Source: Firmicutes bacterium UBA5496
GTDB taxonomy: Bacteria; Bacillota; Proteinivoracia; UBA4975
Direction: 5' to 3'
Assembly: GCA_002427015.1 (NCBI GenBank)
Contig: DIPE01000097.1
Location: forward strand, 1-7,635
DNA: 7,635 nucleotides
How positions within the stretch are numbered: the first letter of the stretch is position 1; each line of letters begins with the position of its first letter. Position numbers and translations under genes: made by a program. Under the pieces are notes generated by a model. It ran no database searches. It saw only the letters and a list, made by a program, of their open reading frames with translations, and was not told the origin of the DNA. Below, in pieces: positions 1 to 6,629 of the stretch.

Positions 1-510
1 GAGCAATATCAGGACCAAAGCAAGACCGGAAAACACGCCCAAGTACCGCCAGACCTTTTCATTGGCCGCCCTGGCCCGTTCAGCCTCCTGTTCTAATTGC
101 CGCAGATGCTCCAAGTGCAATTCCAGCTGCCGCCCCTGTTCGGTGATGGTGCCGGCCCCCAGCATCTGGACCAAGTTCGCCAGCAGGGCAAAATCCTGGG
201 GCGCCAGGGCCAGATCCGGCCCCGGTTTTACCTGCTGCCAGGCCCAGCTGACACTGCGGCCCTCCGCCCCCGCCAAGACCCTGGCTAAATCGGCAAAGAG
301 CTGACCCACCGGCCCCCCGGTAGCAGCCGCCGTTACCTGAAGCCCCTGGGGAAGGGGCGTCTGGCGAAAGCGAATTTCGCTGCCCAAAACCGTCAGGGCA
401 AACTGCAGTTGCCGCAGCTGCCGAGGCCTATGCCGAAACCCGTCGGCCACGGCAAACCCCAGGCCGGCGCCGGAAAATACAATCAAGCCTGCAGCCAGCA
501 TGCGCAACAT
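1..510 (-). CDS. spoIIIAB: Stage III sporulation protein AB, 3' end cut by window edge
   Basis: SpoIIIAB is part of the SpoIIIA (AA-AH)/SpoIIQ complex that joins mother cell and forespore and is needed for forespore gene expression after engulfment. I translated 170 codons from the ATG at 510-508 without meeting a stop. The family is about 170 residues, so only the last codon(s) lie outside the window. The protein begins with a hydrophobic helix (about residues 4-21). A helical soluble region rich in Leu, Gln, Glu and Arg follows, with HLEHLRQLEQEAERARA near 132-148. A second membrane helix runs from about 155 to the edge, starting WRYLGVFSG. This two-ended membrane layout and the C-terminal motif are typical of the family. 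The ATG overlaps the spoIIIAA stop by one base (TGATG), and an AGGAG lies 7 bases upstream, so the two genes are probably translationally coupled. Confidence 0.93.
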   Translation of the reverse strand, partial: MLRMLAAGLIVFSGAGLGFAVADGFRHRPRQLRQLQFALTVLGSEIRFRQTPLPQGLQVTAAATGGPVGQLFADLARVLAGAEGRSVSWAWQQVKPGPDLALAPQDFALLANLVQMLGAGTITEQGRQLELHLEHLRQLEQEAERARAANEKVWRYLGVFSGLALVLILL

Positions 511-1439
511 CACATTTCTCCTCTGTATAGCATTTTCCCGCCTGGCAGTTCCGCAACCTCCTCTAAAGCTGGCCTGCCCTGCCGGCGGCCGAGAATCACC
601 GCCCGCTGAAAATAGCCTTCTGCCAGCAGGCCCCGCAGCACCGGACGCTCCCTGGCCTCAGCCAGGTTTCTGGCATGGGCGGTGGTCAGCACCGCCACCC
701 CTGCAGCCAAGACATTTTCCAGGGCCCGCACATCTGCCCTGCGGCCAATCTCATCGGCGGCCACTGCCTGGGGCCCCATAGAGCGCACCAGCATTTCCAG
801 TCCCTGGTCCCGGGGGCACCCGTCCAGGACATCGGTGCGCCTGCCCACATCCAGCTGGGGGATGCCCCGGTAACACCCAGCCAGCTCCGAGCGTTCATCT
901 GCCACCCCTACCGTCAGCCCGGCCTCGTCGCTTATGAGCCGGATCAAATCCCGCAGGAGGGTGGTCTTGCCGCAGCCCGGCGCTGCCAGGATCAAGGTAT
1001 TTAGCAGCTGCCCCCGAAAAAAGAGCCAGGGCAAAACTTCCTTGCCCACCCCTTTCAGCTGGCGGGCGATGCGGATATTGATGGAGCCGGCCTCAGCCAT
1101 GGCTGCCACTTTGCCCTTGGCAACTGTCACCCTGCCGGCAACCCCTACCCGGTGCCCGCCGGCAACAGTGATGTAACCCCGGGCCAGCTGCTGGGCAAAA
1201 GCGTAATAAGAATACTGGCTGAGAATGTTCAAGGTTTCCAGCAAGTCCTCCACATTTACGGTAAGCGGCAGCCACACTTCCCTGCCCCCGCCCTGAATCA
1301 GGAGGGCATGGCCCGGGCGCAGGCGAATTTCCTCCGCCGGGGCTAATTCTTCCGGCGCCACAGCTTCCAGGGCCCGGCGGAGCCTGCCCCCTAAGAGGGG
1401 CAATACTTGCTGCTTAATCAGGCAATCTTGGCGCAGCAT
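510..1439 (-). CDS. spoIIIAA: Stage III sporulation protein AA, mother-cell ATPase
   Basis: SpoIIIAA is a cytoplasmic ATPase related to secretion-type ATPases. In the family it is thought to power the SpoIIIA-SpoIIQ channel from the mother-cell side. With the start chosen here it has 309 residues, close to the roughly 307 of Bacillus. A Walker A motif APGCGKTT is at 153-160, the Walker B AVAADEIG at 225-232 (D229, E230), and a TTAHA motif at 252-256. The open frame extends upstream to a TTG at 1463, but the ribosome binding site (AAGGGAGGG, about 1451-1459) lies inside that extension. The start is therefore the ATG at 1439-1437, or the TTG codon just before it. That binding site sits in the 3' arm of a terminator-like hairpin. 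A sigma-E promoter would be expected, but I see only a poor match. Confidence 0.95.
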   Translation of the reverse strand: MLRQDCLIKQQVLPLLGGRLRRALEAVAPEELAPAEEIRLRPGHALLIQGGGREVWLPLTVNVEDLLETLNILSQYSYYAFAQQLARGYITVAGGHRVGVAGRVTVAKGKVAAMAEAGSINIRIARQLKGVGKEVLPWLFFRGQLLNTLILAAPGCGKTTLLRDLIRLISDEAGLTVGVADERSELAGCYRGIPQLDVGRRTDVLDGCPRDQGLEMLVRSMGPQAVAADEIGRRADVRALENVLAAGVAVLTTAHARNLAEARERPVLRGLLAEGYFQRAVILGRRQGRPALEEVAELPGGKMLYRGEM

Positions 1440-1440
1440 C

Positions 1441-1491
1441 AAAAAATACACCCTCCCTTGCAATAATAGATATTGAAGGGAAGGTGTATTT
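1441..1491 (-). terminator. Terminator-like hairpin that also covers the spoIIIAA ribosome binding site
   Basis: Bases 1444-1465 pair with 1471-1491. On the minus-strand RNA this gives about 21 pairs including one G-U, with one bulged base at 1460 and a loop of 5. The 3' arm runs straight into six U's (complement of 1441-1446). It lies 30 bases after the stop of the acidic zinc-ribbon gene, where an operon terminator is expected. The 3' arm contains AAGGGAGGG, the only good ribosome binding site for spoIIIAA, so folding would also hide that site. The U-run is interrupted by the start codon, so termination efficiency is uncertain. Confidence 0.7.
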
Positions 1492-1521
1492 ATGCTATTC
1501 GGTTATGAAAATTTTTCCAAA

Positions 1522-1956
1522 TTAGTCTTCGTCTTCGTCCTCATCAGCGTCGTCATCGTCATCTTCATTGTCAGAGAATATTATCTCGCCGCAGTCGGGA
1601 CAGTGGATGGCCAACTCATCGTCTGCCGCTTCCGCCAGCTCATCTTCATTGACTGTTACAATCGCATCACAATGAGGGCATTGGATTTCAAATTCTTCCG
1701 CGTCTTCACAGTGGCAAGTGCATTCATCATCATCCTCAAAAACTACATCCTCAACATCTGCTAAATCCGCGTCCAGCGCTTCCAAAAAGTCTTCGTTTTC
1801 CTCGGTCCGGTCGGTCAGATCATCGATCTCCTCAACCATCTCATCAACAAGGTCCAGAATCTGCAGCAACAGCTTGATACTGGGATCTTTTTGATCCAGA
1901 TTCATGCCCTCAGCCAATCCGTGTATGTAGGCAACCCTTTCTTGCAGCGTCTTCAT
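1522..1956 (-). CDS. Acidic zinc-ribbon protein, CD1247 N-terminal domain type
   Basis: A 144-residue protein that I recognise as the clostridial type named after C. difficile CD1247; its function is unknown. The N-terminus (MKTLQERVAYIHGLAEGM) is the family signature. It is followed by a probable helical or coiled segment rich in Leu, Asp and Glu (about 27-75). A cysteine-rich part contains CTCHC at 79-83, CPHC at 93-96 and CPDC at 119-122. The last two pairs form a C2-C2 zinc ribbon. The final 16 residues are almost all Asp and Glu. The acidic tail resembles that of RNA polymerase delta, but the N-terminus does not, and the zinc ribbon argues against it. The start is the ATG at 1956 rather than the TTG before it, because GGGAGG lies 8 bases upstream. 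It sits between efp and spoIIIAA, 66 bases after the efp stop. Confidence 0.8.
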   Translation of the reverse strand: MKTLQERVAYIHGLAEGMNLDQKDPSIKLLLQILDLVDEMVEEIDDLTDRTEENEDFLEALDADLADVEDVVFEDDDECTCHCEDAEEFEIQCPHCDAIVTVNEDELAEAADDELAIHCPDCGEIIFSDNEDDDDDADEDEDED

Positions 1957-2022
1957 CAATAATACCTCCCTTTTATCAATTCGGTCACTACAATATAATG
2001 ACCGTGAAAACCTGGTTTATTC

Positions 2023-2580
2023 CTAGACACGCTCGGAATATTCGCCGGTGCGGGTATCAATGCGCAGTTTGTCCCCCACATTGATAAACAGCGGCACCTG
2101 CACCACCAAGCCTGTGTCCATGACGGCAGTCTTGGAGCCGCCTGAGGCGGTGTCCCCTTTGATGCCCGGTTCAGTTTCCACTACTTCCAGTTCGACAACT
2201 ACCGGCAGATCCACCCCAATGATCTTATCCTTATAAAACTGCAGGTGCAGTTCCATATTTTCCTTGAGGTATTTGACTGCATCCCCTAAATCATCTGTCC
2301 CCAGGGCAAATTGATTATAGTCTTCGGTGTCCATAAAATGCCACATGTCATCGCCGGCATAGAGATACTGGGTAAGGCGGCGCTCAATATGGGCCTGTTC
2401 AAATTTATCCTTGGGGTTAAAGGTGCGCTCAGTGACGGCGCCGGTTTCGATATTCTTCAGCTTGGTGCGGACAAAAGCCGCCCCTTTGCCGGGCTTGACA
2501 TGCTGAAAATCGACAATTGTATAGATGCTGTTCTCAAATTCAATGGTTAAACCTGTGCGAAATTCACTAGGGGAGATCAT
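2023..2580 (-). CDS. efp: Translation elongation factor P
   Basis: EF-P enters the ribosome between the P and E sites and relieves stalling at consecutive prolines. The 185 residues match the usual length. The N-terminal KOW-like domain carries the conserved loop KPGKGAAF at 29-36, with K32 at the tip, the residue that is modified in Bacillus. The OB domains follow, and the C-terminus has the expected VPLFINVGDKLRIDTRTGEY near 162-181. The start ATG at 2580 has AAGGAGG about 10 bases upstream. It follows the yqhT stop by 18 bases, so the two are probably co-transcribed, as in Bacillus. Nothing in the gene looks broken. The EF-P modification genes are not recognisable in the window. Confidence 0.97.
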   Translation of the reverse strand: MISPSEFRTGLTIEFENSIYTIVDFQHVKPGKGAAFVRTKLKNIETGAVTERTFNPKDKFEQAHIERRLTQYLYAGDDMWHFMDTEDYNQFALGTDDLGDAVKYLKENMELHLQFYKDKIIGVDLPVVVELEVVETEPGIKGDTASGGSKTAVMDTGLVVQVPLFINVGDKLRIDTRTGEYSERV

Positions 2581-2598
2581 TGCTCAAACCCCTCCTTC

Positions 2599-3669
2599 TT
2601 ATTTGATTTCTATCAATTCCTTCGCTGAAGTCATCAGGTTGCGGCAGCCGCCCTCCTGGACAACTACTGTGTCCTCGATGCGCACGCCTCCCCAATCGGG
2701 AAGATAGATTCCCGGTTCGACAGTGACCAGGTTATTGACTGCCAGAATGTCCTCACTGGTAGCCCCCGCCCGGGGACTTTCATGGATGGCCAGGCCCACT
2801 CCATGGCCCAGTCCGTGGCCAAAATGTTCGCCATAACCTTTGGCGGCGATGATGTCCCTGGCCACGCTGTCTGCTTCTTTGCCGGTGATGCCGGCCCGAA
2901 TTCCCTCAACACCGGCCAATTGAGCTTCCAAAACAATTTCATAGATTTCTCTTTGCCGGGGGCTGGCCTTGCCCAAGACGACAGTCCGGGTCATATCGGA
3001 ACAATAGCCCTTGTAGACGCAGCCAAAATCCATGGTGATGAAATCATTTTCCTCCAACAGTTTTTCGCTGGCAACCCCGTGAGGCATGGAGGAGCGAACC
3101 CCGGAAGCCACAATGGTATCGAAAGAAGGACCGGAAGCGCCTAAATCCTGCATATGCCTTTCCAGTTCCAGGGCAACCCGGCGTTCGCTTAAGCCCGGCC
3201 GGAGAAAGCCCAGGATATGGGTAAAGGCCTTATCGCCAATGGCAGCGGCCTGAGCCAACAGCTCCAGCTCTTCTGGGTCTTTGACCGCCCGCAAGTCCAG
3301 CAAAATGTCCTCAAGAGGAATAAGCTCAATGCCTTCCATTTCAGAAGTCCACTTGGCATGCTGGCCCACAGTGATAAAGTCTTTTTCAAACCCCAGCCGT
3401 TTAATCTCCAAACGCTCCAGCACGGCCTTGATATCCGCCGTCAGTTGCTGGCCATGGCGGACGATTTCATAGCCCCGGCACTGCTTGCCGGCCTGCTGAG
3501 TGTAACGAAAATCCGTAAGGAATACCGGCTGTCCCTGGCGCCCCACCACCACGACTCCGCTGGAGCCGGTGAAGCCGCTGACCCAGCGCCGGTTTTCCGG
3601 CTGCAGCACAATCAAACCGTCTACTTCTTGGGGCATTGCCTCGATGACTCTTTTAACACGCGCTAACAA
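2599..3669 (-). CDS. yqhT: Xaa-Pro peptidase (M24B family, YqhT-type)
   Basis: A cytoplasmic metallopeptidase of the aminopeptidase P family, which removes N-terminal residues preceding proline. It has 356 residues, the usual size of the short bacterial form. An N-terminal creatinase-like domain (about 1-125) contains SGFTGSSG at 31-38 and LTDFRY at 51-56. The C-terminal pita-bread domain has all five metal ligands: D214 (TMDFG), D225 (CSDMTRT), H289 (GLGHGVGL), E318 (VEPG) and E332 (RIED). H197 and H296 are the usual accessory histidines. The start is a TTG at 3669, supported by AAGGTGATC immediately upstream and by the expected N-terminus. It is the first gene of the yqhT-efp unit. In Bacillus an aroQ-type gene (yqhS) often precedes it; here the upstream neighbour is instead a divergent fusion gene. 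Confidence 0.94.
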   Translation of the reverse strand: MLARVKRVIEAMPQEVDGLIVLQPENRRWVSGFTGSSGVVVVGRQGQPVFLTDFRYTQQAGKQCRGYEIVRHGQQLTADIKAVLERLEIKRLGFEKDFITVGQHAKWTSEMEGIELIPLEDILLDLRAVKDPEELELLAQAAAIGDKAFTHILGFLRPGLSERRVALELERHMQDLGASGPSFDTIVASGVRSSMPHGVASEKLLEENDFITMDFGCVYKGYCSDMTRTVVLGKASPRQREIYEIVLEAQLAGVEGIRAGITGKEADSVARDIIAAKGYGEHFGHGLGHGVGLAIHESPRAGATSEDILAVNNLVTVEPGIYLPDWGGVRIEDTVVVQEGGCRNLMTSAKELIEIK

Positions 3670-3707
3670 CTGATCACCTTCCTGCTTGCATATTAGTCCT
3701 TCTTCCC

Positions 3708-3720
3708 GGGGCTTAGCCCC
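3708..3720 (-). promoter_or_regulatory. Short GC-rich palindrome in the yqhT leader
   Basis: The bases GGGGCTTAGCCCC are a perfect 6-base inverted repeat around one central base. It lies 39 bases before the yqhT start, within the likely 5' leader. As RNA it could fold as a 4-pair stem with a 5-base loop. It could equally be a protein-binding site or chance. There is no T-run, so it is not an obvious terminator. Confidence 0.25.
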
Positions 3721-3741
3721 AAAGGATTATTATCTCTTCTA

Positions 3742-3771
3742 AGTATACGCTATAATGCCCTGACTTGGGAA
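3742..3771 (-). promoter_or_regulatory. Probable sigma-A promoter for the yqhT-efp operon
   Basis: On the minus strand, TTCCCA (3771-3766) is followed after 18 bases by TATACT (3747-3742). This gives a good -10 box and a modest -35 box. The predicted start of transcription is near 3735, giving a leader of about 65 bases. It is the best candidate in the divergent intergenic region for the minus-strand genes. Confidence 0.4.
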
Positions 3772-3842
3772 GTCCCCCCATGGAAATATTGCGCCAGGGG
3801 GAGTGAGGTTGTTAGTCTGCGCTTATTGTTATTTAAAAGGGT

Positions 3843-3871
3843 TTGACATATACTAGGCTGGAGCACATTTT
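3843..3871 (+). promoter_or_regulatory. Probable promoter of the aminotransferase-reductase fusion gene
   Basis: A perfect TTGACA at 3843-3848 is followed after 17 bases by CATTTT at 3866-3871, a weak -10 box. Transcription would begin near 3878, about 30 bases before the ATG. The weak -10 box together with an overlapping inverted repeat suggests control by a regulator, which is inference. Confidence 0.5.
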
Positions 3872-3883
3872 TGTGCACACAAA
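3870..3883. promoter_or_regulatory. Operator-like inverted repeat at the fusion gene promoter
   Basis: The repeat is TTTGTG, then CA, then CACAAA: two perfect 6-base arms around 2 bases. It overlaps the end of the -10 box and the predicted transcription start of the fusion gene. This is where a repressor would block initiation. The regulator is unknown and none is encoded in the window. Confidence 0.35.
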
Positions 3884-3906
3884 GCCACTCAATGGGAGGA
3901 CAAGAT

Positions 3907-6477
3907 ATGCAGGATTTTACCACATACATAAACCCCTGGTTAGGAGAATTGCTGAGCAAATTGCGCTTAAGCATAGACTTTCAGCGGGGAGAAGGCTGCT
4001 GGCTTTATAGCGGCGATAAAGCTTATCTGGACTGTGTTGCCGCCTATGGAGCCCTGCCTTTTGGCCACAACCCCCCGGAAATTTGGTCCGCTCTCAACCT
4101 GGCTAATGCCAGGTCCATCCCCGGATTCATCCAGCCTTCGGCGATGGCGCCGGCTGTAGCTCTTGCCCGGCGCCTGCTGGCTCTGGCTCCGGAAAATCTA
4201 AAGCATGTAACCTTTACAAACAGCGGCGCTGAAACTGTGGAAGCCGCCATCAAGGCCTGCCGCTCCGCCACCGGGCGCATGCAGATTATTTCCGCCAAGC
4301 AAAGTTTCCACGGCAAGACCCTGGGGGCTCTCTCCGCCACCGGCAATCCCGCCTACCAAAGGGGATTTGGCGCACCCGCCCCAGGCTTTTTCTGCATTCC
4401 CTACGGCGACAGCGCTGCCCTGGAGCAATATCTGCAAACTCATGCCCAAGAAACTGCCGCCTTTATCGTCGAGCCCATTCAAGGAGAAGGGGGAGTGATT
4501 GTCCCTCCTCCCGGCTATTTAAGCGAAGTCCGAGCAATCTGCACTAAGTATAATGTGCCCCTTGTGCTGGATGAAATCCAGACGGGCCTGGGCCGCACAG
4601 GTCAGCTCTTTGCCTGCATGGCCGAGGGCGTCAAGCCGGACATCCTCCTGTTGGCCAAGGCCCTGGGAGGAGGATTGGTGCCCATTGGCGCAGTCTTGCT
4701 GAGCGCCGAGATGTACACCAAGGAATTCGGGCTCAAGCACTCCTCCACCTTTGCCGGCGGCGCCCTGGCCTGTTACGCAGGTCTGGCAGCCCTGGAAAAA
4801 CTCACTGCCAATGAGGGGGAAGTCCTCAAAAATGTCAACCGCATCGGCAGTTATATCCGGGAAAGTCTGGAAAAAATCTGCGCCCCATATGACTTTGTCA
4901 GCCTCCGGGGCCGGGGCCTCATGCTGGGCCTGGACTTTCAAATTTCCCGCCGCACCCATCCCGGCAACCTCCTGGGCCTGCTGGCAGAGCAAAAGCTGCT
5001 CACCCCCCTCATCGCCAGCTACCTGCTCCATAAGCACAGGCTGCGGGTGGCCCCCACCTTAAACGGGGCCAGCGTCATTCGCATCCAGGCTCCCCTGATC
5101 ATCAACCAAGAAGAAGCAGTCTTCCTCATCAAGGCAATTGAGAAGACGCTGCCGGTGCTGGCTGCCGGCGATACCAGAGAAATCTTCGCCCACCTCCTGG
5201 GAATAGAGCCCCGCCAAGCAAAGCTGCCCCCCTGCAAACCGGGGAAACAGCTGAAACCAGGCGCCCACCAGACCAGGTTCGCTTTTCTTGTGCACCCCCT
5301 GGACGACAACAGCGTTGTGGATTTTGACAAAGGCCTGGCCGCGCTAAGCCCGGAGAAGCTTAGAATGATCGCCAATAAGTGGCTGCCGGAAATGGAGCCC
5401 TTTGTCATCGGCGAAGCAGTTATCCCCTCAAAAAAAGGGAATTCCGCCTACTGCGAGTTTATCAACATTCCCCGCACCGCCAGCCAGCTGCTGGCCATGG
5501 ACCCCAGGGAAAGCATCAGCCTTGTGCGTCAGGGAATTGAACTGGCCACAGAACGGGGGGCCCAGCTAGTGGGACTGGGGGCATATACCTCGGTAGTGAG
5601 CTGGGGCGGCATGGCCCTCAGGGAGGCGGGGGTACCCCTGACCACCGGCAACAGCTATACAGTGATTACCGCCTGTGAGGCCACCATCGCCGCCCTAAAG
5701 GGCCTGCATGTGGACCCGGGCCAGACCACTGCCGCAGTAATGGGAGGGGCAGGTTCTATTGGCCGCTGTCTCGCCCTGCTCCTGGCCCCCTCCGTTAAAA
5801 GCATCATCCTCCTGGGCAATCCCGCCAATCCCGGGCGCAGCCTGGCCAAGCTCAGCCAGGTCGGGGCGGAAATCTGCCGGCATCTCTTAACTGCCGCACC
5901 GGACTCGCCTCTGGCAAGGGAAATTGCCCGCATCCCCGGCTGCCCCCACAGCAGTCAGGACTTGGCAGCTTTCCTCCGCTTTTTCAGCGAAAATTCCCCC
6001 CTGCTGCCGATCACAGTTTCCCTGGATGCAGATACTGAGCTCCCCAGGGCAGATGTGGTGGTAACCGCCACCAGCAGTGTCAGCGACTTAGTGACGCCGG
6101 AGAATGTAAAATTCGGCGCCCTTATCTGCGACCTCTCCCGCCCGGCTAATGTCAGCAAAGAAATCAAAAGCCGCCGCCCAGACGTGCTGGTCATTGACGG
6201 CGGCGTGGTGGCAGTATGGAAGCGGCCGGACCTGGGCTGGGACTTTGGCTTTGAACAGGGCCTCTGCTATGCCTGCATGGCTGAAACCATGCTCCTGGCC
6301 TTAGAAGGGCATCTGGAACATACCAGCATCGGCAGTAGCATCAATGTGGAAACCCTGGACTTGCTCCGGAATCTGGCGGAAAAACATGGCTTTCGCCTTG
6401 CGGACCTGCGCAGCTTTGACAAACCCCTGAATCGAAAAGACTGGCAGCGGGTCATAGCCGCCCGGGCCAGCAGATAA
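3907..6477 (+). CDS. Class III aminotransferase fused to acyl-ACP reductase-like domain
   Basis: An 856-residue two-domain enzyme. Residues about 1-415 are a fold-type I, class III PLP aminotransferase (acetylornithine/omega-amino type). Visible motifs are TNSGAETVEAAIKA (104-117), SFHGKTLGALSATG (133-146), LDEIQTGLGRTG (221-232, D222 facing the PLP ring) and LAKALGGG (249-256, Schiff-base lysine K251). After a Pro/Lys-rich linker (about 430-455), residues 456-850 resemble cyanobacterial long-chain acyl-ACP reductase: LGAYTSVV (557-564), LTTGNSYT (578-585), nucleotide loop GGAGSIG (613-619), VIDGGVV (762-768) and YACMAETMLLALEG (788-801). C790 aligns with the acyl-accepting cysteine of that family. 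The inferred job is thioester to aldehyde to amine. An in-frame TTG lies upstream at 3871, but GGGAGG 7 bases before the ATG at 3907 fixes this start. It is divergent from yqhT. No terminator is visible behind it. The substrate is unknown. Confidence 0.88.
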   Translation: MQDFTTYINPWLGELLSKLRLSIDFQRGEGCWLYSGDKAYLDCVAAYGALPFGHNPPEIWSALNLANARSIPGFIQPSAMAPAVALARRLLALAPENLKHVTFTNSGAETVEAAIKACRSATGRMQIISAKQSFHGKTLGALSATGNPAYQRGFGAPAPGFFCIPYGDSAALEQYLQTHAQETAAFIVEPIQGEGGVIVPPPGYLSEVRAICTKYNVPLVLDEIQTGLGRTGQLFACMAEGVKPDILLLAKALGGGLVPIGAVLLSAEMYTKEFGLKHSSTFAGGALACYAGLAALEKLTANEGEVLKNVNRIGSYIRESLEKICAPYDFVSLRGRGLMLGLDFQISRRTHPGNLLGLLAEQKLLTPLIASYLLHKHRLRVAPTLNGASVIRIQAPLIINQEEAVFLIKAIEKTLPVLAAGDTREIFAHLLGIEPRQAKLPPCKPGKQLKPGAHQTRFAFLVHPLDDNSVVDFDKGLAALSPEKLRMIANKWLPEMEPFVIGEAVIPSKKGNSAYCEFINIPRTASQLLAMDPRESISLVRQGIELATERGAQLVGLGAYTSVVSWGGMALREAGVPLTTGNSYTVITACEATIAALKGLHVDPGQTTAAVMGGAGSIGRCLALLLAPSVKSIILLGNPANPGRSLAKLSQVGAEICRHLLTAAPDSPLAREIARIPGCPHSSQDLAAFLRFFSENSPLLPITVSLDADTELPRADVVVTATSSVSDLVTPENVKFGALICDLSRPANVSKEIKSRRPDVLVIDGGVVAVWKRPDLGWDFGFEQGLCYACMAETMLLALEGHLEHTSIGSSINVETLDLLRNLAEKHGFRLADLRSFDKPLNRKDWQRVIAARASR

Positions 6478-6525
6478 ATACCCTTACCTGCAACTAATTC
6501 TTGGGGCCGTATCTTGACATTATCC

Positions 6526-6565
6526 ATAGCATACTTACCTTGATAAAAATGGTATAATATGCTAT
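6526..6565. repeat. Inverted repeat overlapping the promoter of the membrane protein gene
   Basis: ATAGCATA at 6526-6533 and TATGCTAT at 6558-6565 are perfect 8-base inverted arms, 24 bases apart. A looser match continues inward (TTACC against GGTATAA). The arms flank the -35 box and overlap the -10 boxes, so the element could be an operator. As RNA it would be a weak AT-rich hairpin without an adjacent T-run, so it is a poor terminator for the fusion gene. Confidence 0.4.
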
Positions 6566-6568
6566 ATT
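6540..6568 (+). promoter_or_regulatory. Sigma-A promoter(s) of the small membrane protein gene
   Basis: TTGATA at 6540-6545 and TATATT at 6563-6568 are separated by the ideal 17 bases, each one base off consensus. A second, overlapping option is an extended -10, TGGTATAAT, at 6550-6558. Either would start a transcript near 6565-6575, about 55-65 bases before the TTG start. The gene is therefore probably transcribed independently of the fusion gene. Confidence 0.65.
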
Positions 6569-6629
6569 GTAGGGGAGTTTTTATAAGATTTACATTTAAA
6601 TGATTCAAATGGGGAGGTATTAATTTGCT

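Noticed and set aside
1440..1463. TTG at 1463 as the spoIIIAA start
   Set aside because: The strong ribosome binding site lies downstream of this codon, and the ATG at 1439 gives the family length.
1492..1764. Plus-strand 90-codon frame that looks like a membrane protein (runs of Val, Phe, Ile)
   Set aside because: It is the antisense reading of the acidic zinc-ribbon gene: Asp and Glu codons read backwards give Val, Phe and Leu codons. It has no independent ribosome binding site.
1982..2004. Inverted repeat CGGTCA / TGACCG between efp and the zinc-ribbon gene, considered as terminator
   Set aside because: It has only 6 pairs with an 11-base loop and no T-run in either direction. It may be an operator, but nothing supports that.
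3217..3666. Plus-strand 149-codon frame opposite yqhT
   Set aside because: It is antisense to a complete peptidase with all metal ligands, and the translation shows no recognisable domain.
3728..3756. TATAAT at 3751-3756 as the plus-strand promoter of the fusion gene
   Set aside because: No acceptable -35 box lies 16-18 bases upstream, and the TTGACA at 3843 is nearer and better placed.
3871..3906. TTG at 3871 as the start of the fusion gene
   Set aside because: It lies at or before the predicted transcription start and has no ribosome binding site. GGGAGG precedes the ATG at 3907 at normal spacing.
4519..5037. Minus-strand 172-codon frame opposite the fusion gene
   Set aside because: It is antisense to the aminotransferase domain across its catalytic motifs. 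GC-rich genes commonly produce such shadow frames.
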